Assembly (NCBI RefSeq): GCF_932526225.1
Contig: NC_064044.1
Location: forward strand, 10,442,906 to 10,506,905
Direction of reading: 5' to 3'
Length of the DNA stretch: 64,000 nt
Origin: Nematostella vectensis
Lineage: Eukaryota; Cnidaria; Anthozoa; Actiniaria; Edwardsiidae
Below, piece by piece: positions 20,388-31,689 of this stretch. The position numbers and the translations under genes are program-made. Numbering within the stretch: position 1 is the stretch's first letter; the number at the start of each line of letters is the position of its first letter. A model generated the notes under the pieces. That model did no database searches. It saw only the letters and a program-made list of their open reading frames with translations, and had not been told where the DNA came from.

Positions 20388-21159
20388 GCTTATCGACCAC
20401 CCGCGCACGTAAGTATGCAGCCATCTTGAAGACTTAGCTCTTCTTACCTTGGGATTTGTACAATGCAAGACTTTAGTGTCTTTTAGCTTTGTTGACCACC
20501 CGCGCACGTAAGTATGCAGCCATCTTGAACACTTCGCTCTTCTTATTTGTACACTGCAGGACTTCAGTGTATTTAAGGTTATTAACAGGCGAAGCATCGA
20601 CTTCGTCCAGCAGAAACACGATTTCTTCTGCAGACACTTTGGTAAGCACGGGTAGAAGAGCCGGCTTAATGTGCCAGAATTACCATGGCTACTACCTGAC
20701 TTGTATACGATGTCATATCCATAACCGCGTAAGGTCACTGGCCAACTAAGTACACTTAGTGCACTTTTTTCGCTAAAAAAAGTGGTTTATGGTCAGTATT
20801 GTGAGTGAGGTGACGTCTATTCAGGTACTTATGGACCTTCTTTAAGACGAACATCACACTTGAGTCGGGTCGGTCGGTTGAGTCGGGTCGGTACGCAGCT
20901 CTTACAAGCTGCAATTTGACTGGGCAAATGAACAATATCCGCACCTCGACACAAAGAACGAGAAGAATAGAGACAAAAGAACTCCTTTGTAGAGCAAAGA
21001 TAATAGGAGACAAAACAGCTGCGTACTTATTCCTTGAGTCTTCTTTATCTAGCTGTAAATACTTCATTACAGCTGTGTTTAGGGTCCTGGAAACAAAAGC
21101 AATGACCCGGTCACTCCCATCATCCATGCGATATGATAGCACAGCCTCAACTTCTTAGT

Positions 21160-21361
21160 TGTCAAAACAGCACGGGACACGCGCGTCTAATTTTTCGCGC
21201 GTTTTCGCTCTTCCAACTCGCGGCCGACACAGAGAATATATTGTTGGCCGTGTTTTGCGTCATTTTTAAAATCAAGAAAGAAAATCGATACACTTTTTAA
21301 TAATATAAAGAGGTTGAAACGATTGACGGCAGAGGACAAACGATGGGTTTGAAAAAAGAAG
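21160..21361 (+). promoter_or_regulatory. Conserved promoter-like block with a mini first exon
   Basis: A 310-bp stretch (about 21160-21475) is nearly unchanged at 50047-50370, with about six differences. It holds GC-rich CGCGCG words, a TATA-like AATATAAAGAGG at 21303 and an ATG at 21343. The ATG starts MGLKKEG (MVLKKQG in the other copy), running into a GTAAGT donor at 21362. The next acceptor-like site (TTCTTTTCCAG near 21497) would meet a stop in this phase, so a working gene is not shown. Confidence 0.35.
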
Positions 21362-21723
21362 GTAAGTAGGACTTTAATTTCATTAGCTTTTCGTCGGAGC
21401 TGGTCTAAAAACTACTCCTTGTGTTGATATTTTTCTAGACCTCAAGTAAGCTAATTTTTATGAACTTCAAACATTTAAAACCCAAAATTCTTTTCCAGAT
21501 TAAGCAAAAAAAAATATGGCTCAAATTGAATGTATGCTGGCTTCGCCTTCAGGCAGTGCCAAAATCTATATGTTATCTTTAATTAAACAATTCTTCCAAT
21601 TCTGCTGTTTTTTAGGGGATTTCACACAATGAATCATCCTATTACAATATGGATGTGCTCGATGGCAGTTTCTTAAGGACTGAAACAAAATCGAAAAGTT
21701 TAACACTTATTTTCAAACATTAG

Positions 21724-24700
21724 CTAGCCGACTAGTTCCAATCGAAGGTGAAATAGGGAGTACCTAAACGATTTCATACGTGGATGAGTAACTTGAGTTG
21801 CACAATCTATCCGGATTATTGTCCGAATAATTTGGTGTGTTTGCGTTTATTCGTTAAGGTGGTATTAATTGCCTCTATTAGGAAGATCGTTGACACATTA
21901 GGTAAGTTATCGTTTTACAGAAATGGATTGCAACCCGATTTCGAATCGATAAGCTACCACTATTCGCGAAACATATTTTTAAAGTAAGTTAATTTTTCAT
22001 CAGAAAATTTTTCTAATTATATTTATTGCAATGTGATCAGAATATGCTCAATTGCTCACGGATGTGACAAAAAATTCAATTTGTAGGTCAACTATAATCC
22101 ATCCCTTTCGCGAAAAAGGAAAACAAAAAAGTTAGTGATTTAATAAAATTTCAGGTCAATTCTCGATTGACTTAAAAGATCAACTACCAAAAAGAGCGAA
22201 AACGAAAAGATAACAACATTAATGTATTCGTAGCGGTAAATGTGCCTTGACAGTCTGGTAAATCCTATTTGGACAATAACATTTTGATCAATAAAAGCTT
22301 TATTTTTAAATCTGAAATTGCGTGGTTGACGTGCTCCTAAAAAAGATGGGCGCGATTTAAATGCTACATCGGAAAAGCGAAATAGCGGGTAGTTAACAAA
22401 TTCTGCAATTCCAATTAACAAAGCTAGCCGTTTAGTTCCAACCGAAGGTGAAGTAGGGGGTACCTAAACGATTTCATCTGTGGATGAGTTACTTGAATTG
22501 CACAATCCATCCGAATTATTGTGCGAACCTTGATTTTGTTTGTAATTGCGTTTCCAACCTCATCAGGCGATGATCCAACTGAGCAATGATTAAAATCCAT
22601 TGTATCCCATTTTCAGATGGTGCGAATCCCCTCCGATATGAGCAACTCATCAATTTATGCCATATTTGTCAAAATAAGGAATTTTGAAAACGGTGTACAC
22701 TTTGAAATACAAATTATTCACAGTGCTTAGTTTAAAATAAGGTATAGTTGTCTACACAAAACAATCCGATAAATCAAATGTGTGTAGGTGTAGCAGTGCA
22801 AAATGTGGTGTGTTTGCGTTTATTCGTCAAGGTGGTATTAATTGCCTCTATTAGGAAAACGTTATTGGTCTTCGGTATTAATGAAATGAAATCCTCCTGT
22901 TTGCTCATTCGCAGTGAACGTTAGATTTAGCAGTCTGAGGCGAAAAGGAGCAGAAAAGATCGTTGAAACATAAGGTAAGTAATCGTTATACAGAAATGTA
23001 ACGCAAACCGATTTCGAATCGATAGGCTACCACTATTCGCGAAACATGTTTTTGAAGTTAGTTTGCAAATTTTTCATCAGATTTTTCATCAGGGAATCTC
23101 AATTCTCGAAGTTCTTTTCGCGTAAGTACAAAATAAGCGTAAATTTCCTAAGACGTTATGAACACACCCCCAATAACAACTTTTGGGCTGCTAGATAAAC
23201 ACGAGTTGCTTTTGAGTAAATTTAGTTTTGAAAAAAGTGAATAGGTGGCCTTTGCAGGCAAAAAAGCTTTTTGAACAAACAAGCAAACACAAATGTGTGA
23301 TAATTCAAGCATTTCAGATTCTCCTAGCACAACTAAACAAGTGCTTTTTGAAGTATCAATACAGAAACCTCAGTTTTATTGCAGAAGAGTTTGAGGCATT
23401 TTACTAATTATATCATTTATTGCAATGTGATAAGAGTATTGTCAATTGCTCACGGATGTGACAAAAAATTCCATTTGTAAGTCATCTATAATCCATCCCT
23501 TTCGCGAAAAAGGAAAACAAAAAAGTTAGTGATTGAGTAAAATTTCAGGTCAATTCTCGATTGACTTAAAAGATCAACTACCAAAAGAAGCGAAAACGAA
23601 AAGATAACAACATTAATGTATTCGTAGCAGTAAATATGCCTTGACAGTATGGTAAATCCTATTTGGACAATAACATTTTGATCAATAAAAGCTTTATTTT
23701 TAAATCTAGAATTGCGTGGTTGACGAGCTCCTAAGAAAGATTGGCGCGATTTAAATGCTACATCGGAAAAGCGAAATAGCGGGTAGTTAACAAATTCTGC
23801 AATTCCAATGAACAAATCTAGCCGTTTAGTTCCAACCGAAGGTGAAGTAGGGGGTACCTAAACAATTTTATACGTGGATGAGATACTTGAGTTGCACAAT
23901 CCATCCGAATTAAGTGCGAACCTTGATTTTGTTTGTAATTGCGTTTCCAACCTCATCATTAGATGATCCAACGGAGCAATTATTAAAATTCATTGTATCC
24001 CATTTCCAGATGGTGACGATCACCGTCTCCTCCCGATATGGGGAACTCATTTTATGCTATATTGGTCGAAATTTAAGGGATGTTGAAAAACAGTGCCCAC
24101 TTCTGAATGAAAAATAATTCACAGTGCTTAGTTTAAAATACGGTACAGTTTTCTTCACGAAACAATCCGATAAATCAAATTGATCTAAGTTGTAGAAGAC
24201 TGCAAAATGTGGTGTGTTTGCGTTTATTCGTCAAGGTGGTATTAATTGCCTCTATTAGGAAAACGTTATTGGTCTTCGGTATTCATGAAGTGAAATCTTC
24301 GTCTATTTGCTCATTCGCAGTGAACGTTAGATTTAGCAGTCTGAGGCGAAAAGGAGCAGAAAAGATCGTTGAAACATAAGGTAAGTAATCGTTATACAGA
24401 AATGTAACTGCAAACCGATTTCGAATCGATAGGCTACCACTATTCGCGAAACATGTTTTTGAAGTTAGTTTGCAAATTTTTCATCAGATTTTTCATCAGG
24501 GAATCTCAATTCTCGAAGTTCTTTTCGCGTAAGTACAAAATAAGCGTAAATTTCCTAAGACGTTATGAACACACCCCCAATAACAACTTTTGGGCTGCTA
24601 GATAAACACGAGTTGCTTTTGAGTAAATTTAGTTTTGAAAAAAGTGAATAGGTGGCCTTTGCAGGCAAAAAAGCTTTTTGAACAAACAAGCAAACACAAA

Positions 24701-25860
24701 TGTGTGATAATTCAAGCATTTCAGATTCTCCTAGCACAACTAAACAAGTGCTTTTTGAAGTATCCATACAGAAACCTCAGTTTTATTGGAGAAGAGTTTG
24801 AGGCATTTTACTAATTATATCATTTATTGCAATGTGATAAGAGTATTGTCAATTGCTCACGGATGTGACAAAAAATACCATTTGTAAGAAATCTATAATC
24901 CATCCCTTTCGCGAAAAAGGAAAACAAAAAAGTTAGTGATTGAGTAAAATTTCAGGTCAATTCTCGATTGACTTAAAAGATCAACTACCAAAAAAAGCGA
25001 AAACGGAAAGATAACAACATTAATGTATTCGTAGCAGTAAATATGCCTTGCCAGTCTGGTAAATCCTATTTGGACAATAACATTTTGATCAATAAAAGCT
25101 TTATTTTTAAATCTAGAATTGCGTGGTTGACGAGCTCCTAAGAAAGATTGGCGCGATTTAAATGCTACATCGGAAAAGCGAAATAGCGGGTAGTTAACAA
25201 ATTCTGCAATTCCAATGAACAAATTTAGCCGTTTAGTTCCAACCGAAGGTGAAGTAGGGGGTACCTAAACAATTTTATACGTGGATGAGATACTTGAGTT
25301 GCACAATCCATCCGAATTAAGTGCAAACCTTGATTTTGTTTGTGTTGCGTTTCCAACCTCATCATTAGATGATCCAACGGAGCAATTATTAAAATTCATT
25401 ATATCCCATTTCCAGATGGTGCGAATCCCCTCCGATATGAGCAACTCATCAATTTATGCCATATTGGTCAAAATAAGGAATTTTGAAAACGGTGTACACT
25501 TTGAAATACAAATTATTCACAGTGCTTAGTTTAAAATAAGGTATAGTTGTCTACACAAAACAATCCGATAAATCAAATGTGTGTAGGTGTAGCAGTGCAA
25601 AATGTGGTTTGTTTGCGTTTATTCGTCAAGGTGGTATTAATTGCCTCTATTAGGAAAACGTTATTGGTCTTCGGTATTAATGAAATGAAATCCTCCTGTT
25701 TGCTCATTCGCAGTGAACGTTAGATTTAGCAGTCTGAGGCGAAAAGGAGCAGAAAAGATCGTTGAAACATAAGGTAAGTAATCGTTATACAGAAATGTAA
25801 CTGCAAACCGATTTCGAATTGATAGGCTACCGCTATTAGCGAAACGGATGCTTTTTTAAA
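21724..25860. repeat. 1.4-kb tandem array, copy A (about 3 units)
   Basis: The landmark AGCCGTTTAGTTCCAAC recurs at 22426, 23820 and 25227 (1,394 and 1,407 bp apart), with a partial first unit at 21724. Each unit has conserved splice-like words (GGTAAGTAATCG, CGCGTAAGTAC, CATTTCAGATTCTC, TTTCCAGATGG). It also has short frames such as LNKCFLKYP.YRNLSF on plus and FKSRPSFLGARQPRN on minus. Stops differ from unit to unit. I do not recognise a family. It could be a decayed multi-exon gene that multiplied, or a long satellite. Confidence 0.75.
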
Positions 25861-27660
25861 TTGTGATAAAGTAAGTTTGCTAATTTTTTATCAAATTCTA
25901 TTGGTAGCATGGTTTTCAAGTGAATGTCGATTCTCGAAGTTCTTTTCTGGTAAGTACCAAAATTAGCATAAGAAGTTATAAACATACCGTAATGCACGCA
26001 TATACAAATCTATCCGTACAAATTAAGTGAACATTCTTACATAATTTGTTCCAATTTTGTTTTATAATCTCTAAGCACTTAGACACTTGAAGAAAGAAAA
26101 ATGTATCTTAAGTGTGTCCTTTTAAAATTTTATGTTTGGAACTGCAGTTAAATTTGTGAAAAATACTTTATGGTAAAAAAAAACACATGATGTCAAAATT
26201 CTTTTTCCTGCGAACACTGCTATGGAGAGTCGGCCAAAAGCGCGGCAAACAAATTTGCCGAATTTTCTCAGCTGCACAATGAGTTGGCCCTATTTTCATT
26301 TTTTTCCCAAAAGCATCTCATTTACATTTTATTATTATTTTTGTTTTTTGTCTTTCATTCACATACAAACAACATGATATAACAACTGGACAAACAACAT
26401 GATATAACAACTAATTTCTAGATTTATATGATTTACATAATTATGCAAATAAATTTATTCTTGATGACTCTATAAGACGCCACTATAAATCCCGAAGATT
26501 CCTTTTAAAATAGTCGTAAATAAAATATGTGTTGAATTGTTACTGAAGGTACAGATAATGTTGGCTTTTGCTTTTTCTACGCTTAGTTTGATTCCGGTCC
26601 AACATTCGAAACGCTATCAAAAGTTATGTAATGATTTTTGGCATTGAATCATATTTTAACTGCAGGATTAAAGTATTATTAACCGAGTGCGAGGTCTGTA
26701 TGGAGAAATATCAGATCGAGGGCTTTGGTTTTTATTTATTATTATTTTTTTTATTATTTGCGACGAGAAAAACAAATCAACTACTTCCGTTTTTGCGCGA
26801 ATTGCACTGCGCACCCCTTCTGCGCATAGTGGCGCGCGCTGTTTGTTCGAATTTTCCGGTATTTAGTGCGCGTGCGCCACAGTTGAATAAGAAAAAAAAA
26901 GCAAGACTCGCGTTTTTTTTACTTAAAATCGCTTTTACAGAAAAAGGAAGTCGGTTACTCCCATTATTTATTTGTTCAAATAGTTAAATATATACGAAAA
27001 AATGATACTGAAAGAAGAAAAAAGTTGGCTTGTAGAAGTTTGTTTATTTTCTCTTAAAAGCCGTAAAAATACTTCAAAATGGCGCTTTTTACTGTATAAT
27101 TAGTAGCGAAAACAGTGTCTTTTAGTTTGATCTCTTAAATGTGATTTGTTTTGAACGCTAGCTACTACGGGTTATTGTTTGGGAGATTGGATTTTGGCAG
27201 CTCGACAAACAGAACTTAATTTTCTAAACACTATAGGCACTATTTTTGAAAACTAAGAGTGCTTTTCCCTCGCTCGATCAGTAAAAACGCGTCATCTTTA
27301 CGCCCCTCTGTTGTGAAACGAGGTCGGTTACCCCTATTTTTTTATTAAATATTTTGAAAGCCCTTAACTTCAATATTGTTTATGCAAAGTTTTATTTCAA
27401 GGGAATTACCTTAACTTGTCTACCGATTTCATAAAGGCGGGAAAACAAGAAACCGCGCGTGGCCAACTGGTAATGTGAGAACTTGCTTACCGAAAAAAAA
27501 TATATAATAAGCAAGACCGTGCAAGATTTAAATAGAATTAAATTTAAACCGGCCTAAAGAAAGACAAATAGAAAACCCAAATTTTTCCTTGGCTTTATTC
27601 ATCGTTCATCGTCGTTTTTTTGAGAAGCACTATGATGTGATTCAACTTCAACGACTTTAA
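25860..27660. other. Block without recognisable genes
   Basis: It is AT-rich with homopolymers. A 118-codon frame at 26631-26987 starts MIFGIESYFN and is kept in the copy at 59151-59507, but the two copies are so similar that conservation means little. It lacks any domain, and part of it is poly-T/poly-A. No splice-framed exon is seen. A direct repeat, ACAAACAACATGATATAACA, lies at about 26366 and 26391. Confidence 0.5.
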
Positions 27661-27921
27661 CTCCAGGCAACCATTTTGCTTGATGAATCATTACTTGATC
27701 GGTCTGAAAGCTACAGGTTTTATCCTAAAGGTGCAAAGAATACCAACAGAAAGTCTCTTGATTTAGGTAATACAATCCTTGAGATAATTAGCCTTGAGGC
27801 CAATGAACTGTGACCCTTCGTATTTTCTGTTCTTTCTGTTTGCCTTCATATTCTGCTTGTATTTTTCGTCTTTGGCGTCTATCGCTTCCTCCTCCGTCGT
27901 TCTCCTTGTTGGTGTGTAATC

Positions 27922-28993
27922 TGGCTTGGTTCAAACACTTACAACTCGCATGGTTCATAAGGTGTACTCCCGTAGCAGGGTGGGGTGTAATCTCATTCCC
28001 AGAAATAAGGGACATTAGCCAGCGGTTTCTCTGGGCTCACATTTTGCTAGGCCCGCGAGGAATAACAGCGGTATCACAAATAAAAACAAGATTCCGGCCA
28101 GCACAGGGGCTTACCTTTTGTTGTTACACTAGAAGTTTTTAATCAGGTTGACTAAAATTCCAAATAAAAGTAGTATTAGCGGTATTTAAACGTTCAAGGG
28201 GAATTTCTGATTTGATACGTCCAATGATAATGGAAGTGCGGCAGTCTTGCTGAGGTTGGAAAACATTATATGCGCAAATTTAAACAAAATGTATTTTAGA
28301 AAGGCTGTATGGTTCCCCTGTGTCTATCCCAGAAAGCCGTGGGGCCGTTTAAAAACAAAATGGAGAACGGACGAACGGAGATAAATTGTTCTTGCGGAGC
28401 GCACCGTTTTCCTTGCTTCAGTCTGTATCTTAAAGACAACAATAATGGTTCCTGAACTAGGCATAACAACATAAAATGTTATTTCTTCGGGAACAAGATT
28501 GGAAGGCGCTACTGCCTATTTTATTGGCCAATTTGATGGAAGGACAGTCGATTTACCAATTTCGAGTCCTGCATCTGTGATGCGGCGAACAGTTCTACCT
28601 TTTAAACGACTACTTTTATGCCAGATTTCAATGAAATTACAGAGAATGTATGGAGGATTGTATGCTCTCAAGCGAACAAAAGTGCAATGTCCAAGGAACA
28701 ATTATAGGGCTTTCTCTGGCATCATTTGAACGGAAAGTGTATCACTCGAATGGCAAGGGTTTTTTTTCGAGTCCTGCATCGTGAGCCCCAAATCTCTAAA
28801 ACGAGAAAATGTGATAAATTGTGATGTCTCCTCACATTTCCTTATAATAAATGGCAGACATTTTGACATTGTATGTGCACTATTACGCATCGGTGGCGGC
28901 CATGTTGTCTCTTATTTCTGGGAATGTGGCTTGGTTCAAACACTTACAACTCGCATGGTTCATAAGGTGTACTCCCGTAGCAGGGTGGGGTGT
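27922..28993. repeat. 67-bp direct repeats flanking a TIR insertion
   Basis: A 67-bp piece of the integrase tail (starting TGGCTTGGTTCAAACACTTA) occurs at 27922-27988 and identically at 28927-28993. The DNA between them begins and ends with inverted copies of CATTCCCAGAAATAAG (see 27994-28926). Confidence 0.85.
27994..28926. mobile_element. 0.93-kb insertion with 21-bp inverted ends
   Basis: The left end reads CATTCCCAGAAATAAGGGAC and the right end is its inverse with one mismatch in 21 bp (28906-28926). It interrupts the gypsy integrase tail. Short frames inside (28499-28729 plus, 28702-28890 minus) have no domain I know. It has no transposase, so it is either a non-autonomous DNA element or a piece of sequence bounded by chance repeats. 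Confidence 0.6.
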
Positions 28994-30893
28994 TGTTCTG
29001 CATGCTACTAGAATGTTGAGGATGGCCTTGCCTCCCGTACTTGTCCTTGCCTTCAAGGCTTGCTATCCGTTCGGATTTGTTTAGTGTTTGCACGAACTTC
29101 TCGCTTTCTTCATTTCTTCTTGGATGCCCTGGTGTTATCCTATGGGGATCGAACCCTTCCTCCTTTCCAAAATCCTCGTAGTCCTTTAATTGAAAGGTTG
29201 TCAATTATCGCTTACTACCCTCTTGGGTGTCACGAATGCTGCAAAGATGTTCTTCCCTTTTCTGACTCGTCCAGACTTTCGCTCGGCACTTTCTCCACTA
29301 CTGGGTATCTGCTCCTTTTGTCTATAACCACAAGGTTGTATTGTCCGTCTGGTTCGAAGAAATCTGTTGACGGTCTCCAACGTTTAGTATGGATTTGTGT
29401 TGGCTTAGTAGGTTCTTTTTTGTAGCTTTTGGTTGCTACTTGGCACTGGTCGGCTGCTGTATCTATCATGCTGTTCATGTTTGTGAACCAATACTTCTCT
29501 CTCAGCATTTGCATGGTATTCGTCTTGCCATTTTGTGCCCGACTTTGACAATCGTTCCCTGTAGTACTTCTGGAAGTACGATTCTTTCTTTACGGAATAC
29601 CAATCCTTCTGCGACTTAGTGTTCATGGCTCACATAGCAGTATGGCTGTATGTCCTTCTGAAGTGTTCATGGCTCAAATAGCAGTATGGCTGTATGTCCT
29701 TCTGAACTTCTCCCAGTTACCTCTTGCTATTCTCTCTACCAGTTTCTGTTTTTATCTTCTAGTGTCTCTAATTCTTGCTAGCACTACAGCGTGCTCTCCA
29801 TCTACGGTCCATTTAATAATCTTCTCTGTGCTGGCACCCCCAGTCTCCGGGACTGTCGGAAATGTAATCTACTGGGTCTTCATCGTCTTTCCCTGACTCG
29901 ATAATCAGCTCGGTGTCATCATCTTGCTTTTCCATTACACATTTCTCTATTCGCGGAGGCATCCCCGCATCCTTGTCCGATGTTGGTAATAAGGTTCTCC
30001 AGTTGGAACTGGTTCAAAAATGCCCTGTTGTATTCCCTGGTTGAGACATTTCTTGAGGAGTTGTTGCAAATAAAGTAGTAGTCAAAGTTCCTTGGCCGCT
30101 GTGCTTCCGGATTTGCTTTTGAATCCATTTTTGTCTTGAACTGTCCAGCAATTTCTTCAATCTATGTTGCTTGCTTCACCGTGTTAATCATTAGATTATT
30201 GGGTTCTCTGATGCCCCCATCTGGATCAATCTTCAACATTCCAAGCTTGTTCAGTTTTTTTTCCTATGAGTAGTGGCGAATCCATTTTTTTCTCTTATCA
30301 CCACGGAGCGAGTTTTCACTCCACGGTTCTTGTTCCGAATGGTGACTTGAATTTCCACTCACACTTGAAAGTTGGTCTGGATGGTCTTCAGGGTCTTTTT
30401 GCATTCTCTCAAATCTTAAATCTCTTCAAAGCGGTGGAAAAGCGCCTTGTTTTGTACTCGTCCATTAGGTTGACACTCCACTATCGGGTTGAACATGTGC
30501 ATTCACGTCCCCGAGTCTCACTGATACAGTACCCTTGGGCTCGCCTGATATTACTTTCTTTACATGGAACAGGTGGAAAGGTGCTTCGAAGATAACACCA
30601 GATTCACTATCCGATCCACTGCTAGAATCACCATGCTCTGGTTCAAGGCTGACTTGATGGATAAGCTTAAATTTTCTTGTACGTTTGTCTTCTGTCCCGC
30701 TTTCTGACTTGCAGTAGGCTGCAAAATGGTTGTATAAGCCACAATTTAGGCATCGTTTGCCATAGGCTATAGTACTTTCCAAGCTTGTGCGCAACAGTCT
30801 TCCAAAAGTAGTCACACTTGTTTCTGTAGTTTTTCCTCACCTCTGCACCTTTCTGTTATGGTAAGGGTTTCTTTTGTAGCCTGCTTGCAGGCG

Positions 30894-31017
30894 GGTGTTA
30901 TTATCGCGGAAAACCCTCTCCGTTCGGTGATCGGGCGCCATCGTGTATTATAAGCCGCGTTAATACAAGATGGCGCCCGATCACCGAACGGAGAGGGTTT
31001 TCCGCGATAATAACACC
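30894..31017. repeat. Palindrome with perfect 49-bp arms
   Basis: Arms 30894-30942 and 30969-31017 are exact reverse complements, starting GGTGTTATTATCGCGGAAAA and ending TCGGGCGCCATC at the inner edge. The 26-bp loop contains TGTATTA and TAATACA, which extend the pairing. It lies in the gag-side part of the gypsy remnant. The second copy has two changes in the left arm only (63416-63539). Confidence 0.9.
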
Positions 31018-31689
31018 GAGTACCGCCTGCAACGAGGCTATTTCTTTTGTGGTTTAATCTTGTTCACTTTGAGCTCCACTTTCATATCTCTCACCTGCTT
31101 ATTCATATCCTCCTTTTGCCCGGAGTTCCCCACGAATTCCGTTATGCTCCATCTCTTCTCTATGGCTCTTTTTATCAGCTCTTTTTATCTCCATCTGTAA
31201 TAATCGTCTGAATTAGGTGCTTGGTATCGCATTCTGGCTGTATATGCGACAATACTATCATTCTTTTCTATCTTCTGTTTGTTAAAAGCATATGTTTATT
31301 TTTCTTCGGTAGGAAATGATTGTTCAGTTTTTTTTCTTCAATCATCCTTGAATGGTGTCGGTTCTGTTAGGTTTCTCGTTATAGTCTCTCTATTTCTGTT
31401 TCTTGCTTTATATATCTTACAAAAATCTTCATTGCTCTCACTTTTCTTTGATATTTCTGATCTCAAAGTACTCAACTTCTTTAAAATCTTCTAACCATTT
31501 CTTCCTGGCTCTTCAGATACCCAGCTAATTCGTCGTGATGCTGAATGGCTCGGCTCGCACACTACTTTCATTTCATCCGCTCCCAGTAGTGATTCCTCTT
31601 TTTCTTAATATTTAAATTTAGGCACTGCCTAAAAGCGGAGCCAGTATGATTTTTAGCATACACTTAAAGTAGAACCACCTCCCCTCCAC

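Larger units (their letters stand above)
19615..20580. repeat. 96-bp minisatellite, about nine copies
   Basis: The landmark TATGCAGCCATCTTGA recurs at about 19621, 19717, 19813, 19909, 20005, 20162, 20257, 20413 and 20513. Spacing is 96 bp except where a 60-bp insertion is present. The period is 32 codons, and the minus frame stays open through two units (FKMAAYLRARVVNKLKDTEV). It sits exactly between the RNase H and integrase parts of the gypsy remnant. The other copy of the region has only two to three units (49225-49430). Confidence 0.85.
18890..21142 (-). mobile_element. Ty3/gypsy remnant A1 (RNase H and integrase pieces)
   Basis: Read on the minus strand, the pieces come in pol order. 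RNase H appears at 21142-20756 (LSYRMDDGSDRVIAFVSRTL, LQLDKE, TDHKPL) and 20738-20640 (MTLRGYGYDIVYKSGSSHGN). An integrase end follows at 19422-19210 (RQNDIHKTTASYHPASDGL), and a diverged post-integrase tail at about 19090-18900. Reverse transcriptase, protease and gag are missing upstream, and stops and frameshifts break every domain, so it is dead. A 96-bp tandem repeat separates RNase H from integrase. Confidence 0.75.
27670..31600 (-). mobile_element. Ty3/gypsy remnant A2, dead
   Basis: Minus-strand order: gag-like sequence up to about 31600; a zinc knuckle CLNCGLYNHFAAYC (CX2CX4HX4C) and a protease motif QPDSGVST at 30815-30465; the RNase H end (PPRIEKCVMEKQ, ESGKDDEDPVDY) near 29960-29860; integrase HH-CC and core (LREKYWFTNMNSM, CQVATKSYKKEP, DGQYNLVVIDKRSRYP) at 29514-29230; the integrase C-terminal part (KEEGFDPHRITPGHPRRNEE) at 29204-28944; and a charged tail at 28015-27788. 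Almost all of reverse transcriptase is absent. A 44-bp tandem duplication at 29625-29704 breaks the frame, as do many stops. The same lesions occur in the second copy, so it died before the duplication. Confidence 0.8.

Noticed and set aside
21343-21650. A working small gene from the MGLKKEG mini exon into the following MAQIECMLASP frame
   Set aside because: Joining through the visible donor and acceptor gives an immediate stop in that phase. It is kept only as a promoter-like block.
26631-26987. 118-codon frame, kept in the duplicate at 59151-59507
   Set aside because: The duplicates are almost identical DNA, so conservation is not evidence of coding. It has no domain, and part of it is homopolymer.
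28499-28890. Short frames inside the TIR insertion as a possible transposase
   Set aside because: They are under 80 codons, on both strands, with no DDE-type or zinc-finger motif.
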